This document shows, in pieces, positions 53,647-61,327 of a stretch of 64,000 nt of DNA; within the stretch, counting starts at the first letter, position 1, and the number at the start of each line of letters is the position of its first letter. The DNA is from Sphingomonas sp. UV9 (GTDB lineage: Bacteria > Pseudomonadota > Alphaproteobacteria > Sphingomonadales > Sphingomonadaceae). Position numbers and translations under genes: made by a program. The stretch is from positions 682,001 through 746,000 of the forward strand of contig NZ_SCIN01000003.1 of NCBI RefSeq assembly GCF_004101245.1. The letters are read 5' to 3'. A model generated the notes under the pieces. It did no database searches. It saw only the letters and a list, made by a program, of their open reading frames with translations, and was not told the origin of the DNA.

Positions 53647-54108
53647 TCAGCCGGCCGACGCCTCCGTGGGCCGCGTCGCGACAAGCCCGTTGGACACGAA
53701 TGTCATCACCATCACGTCGTCCTGATTGAACACGCGCATCCGGCTCTTGAAGATCCCCATCTCGGGCCGGCTGGCCGAAACGCGCTTCTCCAGGACCTCG
53801 CTCTCGCACCGCAGCGTATCGCCGGGATAGACCGGCTTCAGCCATTTGAGCTCGTCGATCCCCGGCGATCCGAGCCCCGCCTGCCGGTTCGCCTTCAAAT
53901 AACCGACCAGCATCGACATCGTCATCGCGCAGGTATGCCAGCCACTCGCCGACAGCCGGCCGAAATGCGTCTGCGCGGCAGCGTCGTCGGAGAGGTGAAA
54001 CGGTTGCGGATCGTATTTCGCGGCGAAGTCCATCACCTCTTCGCGCGTGACGGCATAATGGCCGAACGACGCCGTCCCACCGACCGCGATATCCTCGAAA
54101 TACTGCAT
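53647..54108 (-). CDS. MaoC-like dehydratase
   Basis: A 153-residue hot-dog protein. The hydratase motif is DFAAKYDPQPFHLSDDAAAQTHFGRLSASGWHT (the conserved D and H). Resembles (R)-enoyl-CoA hydratases; substrate unknown. 14 bases after the phosphodiesterase gene start in transcript order (downstream), likely co-transcribed. Confidence 0.88.
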   Translation of the reverse strand: MQYFEDIAVGGTASFGHYAVTREEVMDFAAKYDPQPFHLSDDAAAQTHFGRLSASGWHTCAMTMSMLVGYLKANRQAGLGSPGIDELKWLKPVYPGDTLRCESEVLEKRVSASRPEMGIFKSRMRVFNQDDVMVMTFVSNGLVATRPTEASAG

Positions 54109-54122
54109 CCGCGCCTCTCCTC

Positions 54123-55427
54123 TTATCGTTGCAACACCTTCTGGAAGGGCGCGTCGGTGCCGTCCAGTCCCGGTTCCGCAGGCAACCCGATCAGGTCGCG
54201 CAGCAGCGGTTCGATCGCGACATTGTCGAAGCTCGGAATCGTCTTGCCGCGGGCGAAGGCCGGCCCGTTGGCCAGGAACAGCGCGCGCATCTCCGGCGCC
54301 ATATTGTCATAGCCATGCGCGCCACCCGCCGACGCCTTGGTGGGCGCGGTCAGCTCGACCTTCCAGCCGACATCGGCGAGACACAGATAGCTCGGCACGC
54401 GCGGGTTGCGGCCATAATGGAAGCGCGCGGGGATCTCGCTTTTCCGCCAGCATTGCACGTGATCGTGGCGCTTCAGCAACCGCGCCTCCAGCGCCGCCTC
54501 GTGCCCCGGCACCGCGAACAGAGTCGCATAGGGTCCGCTCTCGACCACGCGGTAATCCGCCTTGTCGGCGACCGTGTCGAGCGCGACGACCCGCGTGCTG
54601 CTGGTCGCGGCCATGCCGTGGTCTGCGACGATGACGAGGTTCGCCGGCTGGCCCAGCGTGGCGAGCCCGTCGATCAGCATGCCGATGCTCGCATCGACGT
54701 CCGCGACTGCCTGTGTCGTCGCGGCGCCATCGGGGCCGTTCGCATGCCCCGCGCTGTCGACCGTATCGAAATACAACGTCACCAGCTTCGGGCGGATCGC
54801 CGCGGGCCGCCGCATCCAATCGATCACCGCGTTGACGCGCTGCGTGCCGCTCACCTGCTGGTTGAACTGCTGCCAGTCCTCGGGCCTCGTCCCGCCCTCG
54901 ATCGCGCCGTGGCTGTTCGGTTTGGCGGTGCCGCCGACCGCGACGTTCGCGCCCGGCCAGAACATCGTCGCGGCCCGGATCCCGGCCTTCTCCGCATCGA
55001 CCCAGATCGGCGAACTCTCGCTCCACCAGAACGGATCGTCGGTCGCCATCGTGAAGGTCTCGCCCGGCCGCGCCGGATCCTCCATCTTGTTGCCGACGAT
55101 CCCGCTCCGGTCGGGGCGCAGCCCGGTGACCAGCGTCCAGTGATTGGGGAAGGTGACGCTCGGGAACGACGGCCGCATGCTCGCGAAAACGCCGCTCGTG
55201 CGCAGGCGATTGAGGTTGGGCGTCACGCCCCGATCGAGATAATCCGGGCGAAAGCCGTCGATCGACACCAGGATCGTGACCGGCGCGCGTGCCTCGCCCG
55301 GCATCGCCGCCGCGGCCGTCGTTGTCGGGGCGGGGGCCGTGATCGGTGCAAGGGCAGGGGGCGTGAACGGATAGGCGCACCCGGCGAGCGTCAGCCCCAG
55401 GAGTGCGAGCGCAGTCGTCTTGATCAT
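54123..55427 (-). CDS. Alkaline phosphatase superfamily phosphodiesterase, lipoprotein
   Basis: A 434-residue ectonucleotide pyrophosphatase/phosphodiesterase-type protein. Lipobox LAGC (MIKTTALALLGLTLAGC). Metal/nucleophile sites: SIDGFRPDYLDRGVTPNLNRL (first D), FPSVTFPNHWTLVTG (catalytic T), DHGMA (metal H), and GYDN near AHGYDN. Cleaves nucleotide or phosphodiester substrates in the periplasm. Closest type NPP. Confidence 0.88.
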   Translation of the reverse strand: MIKTTALALLGLTLAGCAYPFTPPALAPITAPAPTTTAAAAMPGEARAPVTILVSIDGFRPDYLDRGVTPNLNRLRTSGVFASMRPSFPSVTFPNHWTLVTGLRPDRSGIVGNKMEDPARPGETFTMATDDPFWWSESSPIWVDAEKAGIRAATMFWPGANVAVGGTAKPNSHGAIEGGTRPEDWQQFNQQVSGTQRVNAVIDWMRRPAAIRPKLVTLYFDTVDSAGHANGPDGAATTQAVADVDASIGMLIDGLATLGQPANLVIVADHGMAATSSTRVVALDTVADKADYRVVESGPYATLFAVPGHEAALEARLLKRHDHVQCWRKSEIPARFHYGRNPRVPSYLCLADVGWKVELTAPTKASAGGAHGYDNMAPEMRALFLANGPAFARGKTIPSFDNVAIEPLLRDLIGLPAEPGLDGTDAPFQKVLQR

Positions 55428-55905
55428 AACCGTTCGTCCCGAGCAGGTGCCGACTTCGCGCGGTCCTTACGCGGCACGACCGGCGAGTGGAAGCGATCCG
55501 TCGGGCCGGCGTCGTTCCGCAGCCGCAGTCATTGTGCGACGCCCCAAGATGCGGGTTCGTTCGAAAACAGCACCTCCCCGGCGGAGGCCGGGGGGTATAG
55601 TGATAGGTGGCGGAAATTGCATTCGTGACCACAGTGTTCTCAGCGGCGCCTGCTGGCCGACGCTTTACTATTGTCATCGATTACGAAATTATCGGAAGCT
55701 CGTCCGCCGACGGTGACGTATCCTAGAGCGGCGCGACGCGGATATGCGCTAGGTACGCGGCCAGTGCTTGTCGTTCAGCAAAGATATGCGTGATCCCATA
55801 ATCAGTCCGCGCCTGAGAGAGGTATAAGCCTCTGTTCTCGTCGCGACGCTAGAGCGGCGGATCAGATTCACGAAGCAATCGGTTTATCCGACCACGCTTC
55901 CAGAC
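55428..55905. other. Intergenic boundary of the accessory region
   Basis: No gene seen. It contains a GC hairpin (CCTCCCCGGCGGAGGCCGGG, 55575-55595) and two direct copies of CTAGAGCGGCG at 55723-55733 and 55850-55860, 127 bp apart, each next to a GCGACGC block. A GAGG-TATAAG-CCTC hairpin (55820-55833) lies between. No tRNA or att site was recognised. GC content falls from here on. Confidence 0.5.
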
Positions 55906-57201
55906 CTATGCGAGTGCCTTCGATATCTCGTGTGCCATACGTGTCCGAACGATCCCGGAATAGTTTTTTAACTGACTTCCGATCGGCTGACCTAACGAGC
56001 CGAATGTTTCGATAGCTCGCTTTGCGTATGTCCAAAACGTCCACGTGTCATAGTTGCCGGTCTGGTCGAAGTCGGCGACTCGACCATAGCGTTGCATGAA
56101 CCTGGGGGCATCGAACTTGCTTTCAATGTAAGCTTGGTCCCTCCCGGGATATCGCTTTACCAAAGCTCTCGCTTCTGCGCGTATGGACCGCGTTACCTTC
56201 CGATACAACCGAGACATCGTAGCATCGCGTAGATACGCCGCTTTACCGTCGTATCGAAAGCCAAGATATTCGAGGCCGTTTTGGCCTTGCTCGCCGTGCA
56301 GCTTAACGAACGCCTGCCCACCCGGCACGGAGTAATACCGAAGTACAGACGTTTTACTCTCTTTGATAACGATCATCGACCCGTGCTTCTTAATTTCCGC
56401 CATCGCGAAGTCCCGCGCCGCGACTGCTTCAGCGTCGCCGCCGGGAACGATAATAATAATATCGTCTGAATAACGAAAAAAGGCCCCTCCAATGGCGTCG
56501 ACGTAAGCTTTCAGAGCACTATCAAAGTCGATTAAGTAGAGGTTTGCCAGCATGTCCGAGATCGGAGACCCCTGAGGGATACCGAAGTCGTCCTTGTTCG
56601 TTTCAATTAAGCTGGCGAACGAGCCACCTTTGCCGCATATTTTCTCGCGGAAATCGCCGTTAGAGCATAATTGGCGCGGCATGTCCTTAAATCCGGTCGT
56701 GTAAACCGGAATCTGGCTTGAGCCTTTTGCTTGCCATTTGAGAAAACCAAGTCGTTCGTATGCGGCGTCGCGATCGACTATCGCGTACCGCGTCATAGCG
56801 CGGAAGACTGCTGCATGGTCGCGCGGAAGTTCCGCCACCCCCAGCAAGCCACACCATTGTTGCCGCAGCAGCTGGTGGTCGATGCTCTCGAAAAACTTGC
56901 TGATATCGAGCGTTACGACTGCCGCGTCGCCATACGCCCGAATGACGTTGAAAGCGTCCAAGGCAAAATCAATGTTGGATTTACCTTTGCCCTCTGGCGT
57001 CGCCAGCTTTCGGTAAGCGATAACGTTACCGTCGAGACCGCGTGCTTTCAAAGCCGCTTCATACGGCTCGCGAAGAATGTGCCGATAAAAGGAATAAATA
57101 TAAGCATCGCGTCGGCTTGCGAATCTAAGTTGCCGGATCTTTTTGGCGGGTTTACCGCCTTGCTTATCTCGGTACGGCTGCCACTTTTCTTCGAACCGCA
57201 T
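55906..57201 (-). CDS. Reverse transcriptase, DRT2/UG2-like antiviral type
   Basis: A 431-residue open frame from ATG 57201. RT motifs: TLDISKFFESID (catalytic D99), FGIPQGSPISDML (207-219) and FFRYSDDIII (YSDD, 244-247). The expected spacing for a single-domain RT is kept; there is no maturase or endonuclease domain. The layout (conserved HFD/FYPF N-terminus, RRDAYIYSFYRHIL, GIPQGSPIS, RYxDD) agrees with what I recall of the antiviral DRT2 family, whose usual motif is YCDD. The in-frame ATG is too far downstream: conserved N-terminal residues lie before it, see the next entry. DRT2 systems reverse transcribe a neighbouring ncRNA into a repeat cDNA that encodes a toxic protein; the 600-bp upstream gap could hold it. 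Confidence 0.8.
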   Translation of the reverse strand: MRFEEKWQPYRDKQGGKPAKKIRQLRFASRRDAYIYSFYRHILREPYEAALKARGLDGNVIAYRKLATPEGKGKSNIDFALDAFNVIRAYGDAAVVTLDISKFFESIDHQLLRQQWCGLLGVAELPRDHAAVFRAMTRYAIVDRDAAYERLGFLKWQAKGSSQIPVYTTGFKDMPRQLCSNGDFREKICGKGGSFASLIETNKDDFGIPQGSPISDMLANLYLIDFDSALKAYVDAIGGAFFRYSDDIIIIVPGGDAEAVAARDFAMAEIKKHGSMIVIKESKTSVLRYYSVPGGQAFVKLHGEQGQNGLEYLGFRYDGKAAYLRDATMSRLYRKVTRSIRAEARALVKRYPGRDQAYIESKFDAPRFMQRYGRVADFDQTGNYDTWTFWTYAKRAIETFGSLGQPIGSQLKNYSGIVRTRMAHEISKALA

Positions 57202-57365
57202 GAAGGGATAGAAGCTGTTGCGGGCAACCGCATCAGGATCATGTACCAGCTTCTCGATATCGCTAGGCCGTATCGGCTTATCGAAGTGCGGATAATGCTT
57301 AAGTGTCGGAGACCAATCGATTGCGCCCGCTCCACGAGAGGGGGGAAGAACAATCCGCGTCCCAT
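57202..57365 (-). other. Out-of-frame N-terminal segment of the RT gene
   Basis: ATG 57365 has a good SD (AGGAAAGG, 5 bases upstream) and reads MGRGLFFPP before it diverges. The RT frame itself reads, upstream of 57201, HYPHFDKPI and VHDPDAVARNSFYPF, conserved-type RT N-terminus, with no start codon. The two frames join by a -1 shift in the CCCCCC run (57340-57345). Joined, the protein would have 486 residues. This may be a lost base (or sequencing error), phase variation, or programmed slippage. Confidence 0.65.
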
Positions 57366-57964
57366 GCGGACCTTTCCTATCGGAAACGTACTTCCCCCAG
57401 CACCATTATCTGTCGAGCACCATTCCTAACGCTCTGCTGGGACATTTTCGAACGAAATCGAGTATACTGTAACAGTGGCGATCATCGAGACTTGCGTCTG
57501 GACCGATCATCCCATCTTCATTCAAGCGAGCGAGGCGACAATGCGCGACACCAACGAGAAATTAGCTGTTGACGGTATAAACAACCTACTCCCTCACTTA
57601 CGATCGGGATGAAGGGGGCATAGCACCGCGCGGCTCCGCCGTAAACGTAATCACAACAATTTTCGCGAACCGCTCGCGCCCGATATTTTGAACGGTGACT
57701 CGCGCTAAACGGGGACGCTGCCGACGTTACCCTTAGGAAAACCCGTGCGCGCCTGCCAGCACTCGCCGTATATCAGCAGAGCACCGTGTTCGCTGGTCGC
57801 ACCTCAGATAGTTGGCTGGCGACTTGATTAGGCGGGCAGCATGCCCCTATCGAATCCAGAACGCCTTTGCTCGTCGCGTCCTGGGCTATCATGGTGGGCG
57901 ACGGATTGCCGTCGGATGGCTACAGTCGGCATCCAGATAACCTAGGCCGTGTTGGAGAGCAAAA
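57366..57964. other. 600-bp region without a clear gene, between divergent RT and methyltransferase
   Basis: Upstream of the RT on its strand; a candidate place for a DRT2-type ncRNA. It has AGTATACT (57461-57468), a palindromic -10-like box usable in both directions. On the plus strand a 45-codon frame (57475-57612, GTG start) exists but has no SD. No structure typical of a known ncRNA could be proven by eye. Confidence 0.4.
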
Positions 57965-60829
57965 TTGACCGATGGCGTCTTTGATGTCGCGCTTACGCAC
58001 GGCCTCCTCGTCGATCTTCGCCGGGCAAACACCGAAGCCGCGAAAAAAGAACGATTTCTTCAATACCTGACATCGTTGTTTGCGGGCGACACCGCTGCGC
58101 AAGGCCTTGTTTCGAGCATGTCGCTGGGCGCCGAGCGCACGATCGCAAACATTCAGCGCGGCGGCAGGAACGCCAGAGGGCGTGCTGATACCCAAACTGA
58201 GACGGTCATCATCGAATGGGAGCGAGATTTGGCGCGCACCGGGGAGCACGCGAAGGAACAGTTGGAAGAGTATCTGCAAGGAAACTGGACGTCGGGGGAA
58301 TCTTATCGATTCATTTTGATCGCTACCGATGGAATAAGGTGGAGGTGTTATGCTCCAGATTGGTCAAGGCTAAACGACAGAGGTTTCACGCTATCATCTA
58401 ATTTTCAATTGCGCGAGACGCGGCGGTTTGACCTGACCAATGAGCGCGCTTCAGATTTTCCGTTCTTCTTAGATGAGGTTTTGTTTTCATCCAGGCAACG
58501 ATTAGCTACGCTAGAAAATATTCAAGCGGATTTTGGTGATACGTCTATCGCTTTCATTAATTCAATCACGACGCTTCAGCGCGTTGCCGGTTCTATTGAT
58601 GAACAATCTGAGCTGAAGGTCGCCTATGAGCAATGGCGTCGATTCTTGAGTATCGCGTACGGTCGTTTCGACGGTTCGCCTGACATGTTCTTGGTTCATA
58701 CTTATCTGTCTATCTTCGCAAAGATGATTGCATATGCTGTTGTTGCACGTGATGCCGCGGAGGACGAAAACACGACCCGCGGAATTTTGTCCGGTGAAGT
58801 TTTTGAACGAATGAACGTCGACCGGTTTGTCGAGGATGACTTTTTTCATTGGGTGCATAAGCCAGAGTTTTTTACACAATTACGGCCGGTTTTTCGCGAA
58901 ATAACCAGGCAACTTCGAGCTTACGACTTCTCTATCGTACAAGAAGACATTCTAAAGGGCGTCTATCAGGAGCTTATTGATCTCGATACCCGTCACTCTC
59001 TTGGAGAGTATTACACCCCGGACTGGCTTTGCGAACGTGTCGTGACGTCTCTACCCATCCACAACACATCAAGAGTACTTGACCCTGCCTGTGGTAGCGG
59101 CTCATTCTTACGGGCTGTGTTGGCTCATAAGCGGTCTCGTCACCCTGATCTTGACGCGGCAGCACTTGCAACCCAAGTTGTGGGAATAGATATTCACCCA
59201 CTCTCTGTCCAGATTGCAAAAACAACCGTTCTTCTTGCCCTTGGCGATCTTGTCTCCCAGTGCCAAAGGCCAGTAAACCTGCACGTATATTTGGCAAACT
59301 CTTTAACTGTTCCCCAAGAAACCGCCGATCTTTTCGATAACACCTTTATTGTTACCGTCGACAACTCCCAGTACGTATTAGACATTCGTGGATTTAATTC
59401 TCCAGACCAGTTTGACCAGATCATTACATTTTGTGACGATCTCGTTTCTTCCCATCCCGCTGGAGTAGGCAGACCACTATTCGGCCGATTGATCGGAAGC
59501 TATCTGCCTAGCCACGCTTCTGAGCAAATCATAACGCAGCTATTTGATGTATACTCGGCGATGAAACGCGCTTCAGATGAGGGTAGGGATACAATATGGA
59601 AGTTTATCCTTCAGAATTCGTACAAACCTATATTTTTAGGTGGCCGGTTTGATTTCATCGTCGGGAATCCCCCTTGGCTTACCTACGCGGGCGTATCCAA
59701 CGCGGAATATCAAAGTCTACTATTGAGGCTATCAGACTCTTATAGGGTAACCCCTGCGCGACGCGCGAATATGCCTCACCTAGAGATAGCCGCGATTTTT
59801 CTCGCTCATGCTTCGAATTATTTCTTGATCGACGGTGGAATTATTGCGTTTGTTATGCCCCGAAGTTTTATGAGTGCTGATCAGCATGAGAACACGCGGG
59901 CTGGACAAATCTCTGGGTTCCAGCTTACCGAGGTGTGGGATCTCGACGGAGTCTCTCCATTATTTCGCGTGCCGTGCTGTGTGCTTTTCGGGCGCAAGAT
60001 TCCGCAGGCAGCTTCATCAAGCCCCATCCCAAGCGCAGGTATTCGTGGACTGTCCTTTGAGGGAAGGCTGCCTCGCTCACACATGCATTGGAGTGAGGCT
60101 CAGCTCAGGATCGCTGAGCATCCCCGCGTATGGTTCTACTCTCGACTACAGGAAACGCGGGGAGCCACTCGATCGGCACTCACGCCTGAAAACGGCGCAG
60201 GGATGAGCGGCGCGAATGCATATGCAGATCGTTTTACCCAGGGAGCGACGATCGTCCCTCGCAATTTCTTCTTTGTTCAAAATGAAGATTCAACCTGGAC
60301 CGGCAATATGACGGGCCGGGTAGTGGCCCTCCGCACGTCTGACGAAAGCGAGCGCGATGCCAAAGCGCCTTGGAAGGGAAACATAATTCGGCGTCGAGCC
60401 GAAGGTTCCTTATTGTTCCGAACTGTCATTTCCCGCAATCTCGTCCCGTTCGGCTTGGTCGAGCCAGTTCTTGTTCTCCTACCCGTTGTAGAGCGAACCG
60501 CCGCTGACGACACTCGCTCCTTTGAGGTCCTAGACTCGGAGGGTTTGCTCGCTGAGGGCTTTTCCTACGCAAGCACTTGGTTTCGCGAGGCGGAGCGGCT
60601 TTGGGAGGTAAACAGAACAGAAAAGAATGCGGAGCGCGGGACAACCTTATCGCAATATCTAGATTGGCAATCAAAGCTATCTGGTCAGATTCCGACGGAT
60701 CGCTATCTGGTATTATACACTTCGTCATCAACTGATGCGAGTGCATGTGCTGTAGACAGGCTTTCTTTCGACTATCCTTTTGTCGCAGACCACAAAAGCT
60801 ATATTTGCTCATGCCGATCTATGGAATAA
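57965..60829 (+). CDS. N6-adenine DNA methyltransferase, type IIG/restriction-like, with premature stop
   Basis: TTG 57965 follows GGAGAGCAAAA; 954 codons to an in-frame TAA. N-terminal nuclease-like region: D75 and E84 in RADTQTETVIIEWE, where the PD-(D/E)xK lysine is replaced by E86. Methylase core: HSLGEYYTPDWLCERVV, motif I DPACGSG at 373-379, motif IV NPPW at 568-571, so an amino-N6 adenine type. A target-recognition part follows (FRTVISRNLVPFGLVEPVL). The frame continues as homologous protein after the TAA. It is divergent from the RT gene and AT-richer than the core genome. Confidence 0.85.
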   Translation: MTDGVFDVALTHGLLVDLRRANTEAAKKERFLQYLTSLFAGDTAAQGLVSSMSLGAERTIANIQRGGRNARGRADTQTETVIIEWERDLARTGEHAKEQLEEYLQGNWTSGESYRFILIATDGIRWRCYAPDWSRLNDRGFTLSSNFQLRETRRFDLTNERASDFPFFLDEVLFSSRQRLATLENIQADFGDTSIAFINSITTLQRVAGSIDEQSELKVAYEQWRRFLSIAYGRFDGSPDMFLVHTYLSIFAKMIAYAVVARDAAEDENTTRGILSGEVFERMNVDRFVEDDFFHWVHKPEFFTQLRPVFREITRQLRAYDFSIVQEDILKGVYQELIDLDTRHSLGEYYTPDWLCERVVTSLPIHNTSRVLDPACGSGSFLRAVLAHKRSRHPDLDAAALATQVVGIDIHPLSVQIAKTTVLLALGDLVSQCQRPVNLHVYLANSLTVPQETADLFDNTFIVTVDNSQYVLDIRGFNSPDQFDQIITFCDDLVSSHPAGVGRPLFGRLIGSYLPSHASEQIITQLFDVYSAMKRASDEGRDTIWKFILQNSYKPIFLGGRFDFIVGNPPWLTYAGVSNAEYQSLLLRLSDSYRVTPARRANMPHLEIAAIFLAHASNYFLIDGGIIAFVMPRSFMSADQHENTRAGQISGFQLTEVWDLDGVSPLFRVPCCVLFGRKIPQAASSSPIPSAGIRGLSFEGRLPRSHMHWSEAQLRIAEHPRVWFYSRLQETRGATRSALTPENGAGMSGANAYADRFTQGATIVPRNFFFVQNEDSTWTGNMTGRVVALRTSDESERDAKAPWKGNIIRRRAEGSLLFRTVISRNLVPFGLVEPVLVLLPVVERTAADDTRSFEVLDSEGLLAEGFSYASTWFREAERLWEVNRTEKNAERGTTLSQYLDWQSKLSGQIPTDRYLVLYTSSSTDASACAVDRLSFDYPFVADHKSYICSCRSME

Positions 60830-61228
60830 GCGAATTATGTAAGCTGCTACCTAAACTCCAATTGGGCCAACGAAAAGATTAAGGCCTACCAATCCAGAGG
60901 CCTTTTCGGCCCCCGCGATATACATAAAACGATCTTAAAGTTACCATTTCCACGATATGTTGCGACGAATGAAGCGCACAAAGCTTTGGCGGCAATGGGT
61001 GTTGATTGTAGTCTAAAGGTCGCCGCGGCGATCACGAGGATGAACTTTACCGACACCTCTTCGCGAGCCTTAGGCCGACTGAGATCGCAACTCCGACGAG
61101 AATTGGTGGACGAGCTTTCCGCAATCGATCAGGCTGTGAGTGAACTTTCGGTCGGCCGATCTGAGGCAGCTCAGCAGAATGCGATTAGGCGGCGTCAGCG
61201 ACCTCCATCAACGGGTCGGTTGCTATAA
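60830..61228 (+). pseudogene. C-terminal part of the methyltransferase after the in-frame stop
   Basis: Directly after TAA (60827-60829) and in the same frame, the reading continues ANYVSCYLNSNWANEKIKAY, QSRGLFGPRDIHKTILKLP and FPRYVATNEAHKALAAMG, the well-known end of type IIG/Eco57I-like methylases, to a stop at 61226. A single G-to-T change (GAA to TAA) would explain the break. Full length would be 1087 residues. A low-chance alternative is that TTG 60986 starts a separate 80-aa peptide. Confidence 0.8.
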
Positions 61229-61327
61229 AGTCAACTGCACGTCCTTCGGATAGCGCCAGCGGCTGCGTCAACCTTATAACGTAGTCGATAGGAGGACATG
61301 ATTGCGACCGATGCATACCGGCTCGAT

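Noticed and set aside
54307..55677. Long alternative frame over the phosphodiesterase lipoprotein gene
   Set aside because: Arg-rich shadow; the real frame has lipobox and all metal motifs.
57303..57572. 89-codon frame on the plus strand overlapping the RT start
   Set aside because: Overlaps the well-supported RT N-terminus antisense; no SD, no domain.
57475..57612. 45-codon plus-strand frame in the gap before the methyltransferase
   Set aside because: No Shine-Dalgarno and no recognised family; kept only as a note.
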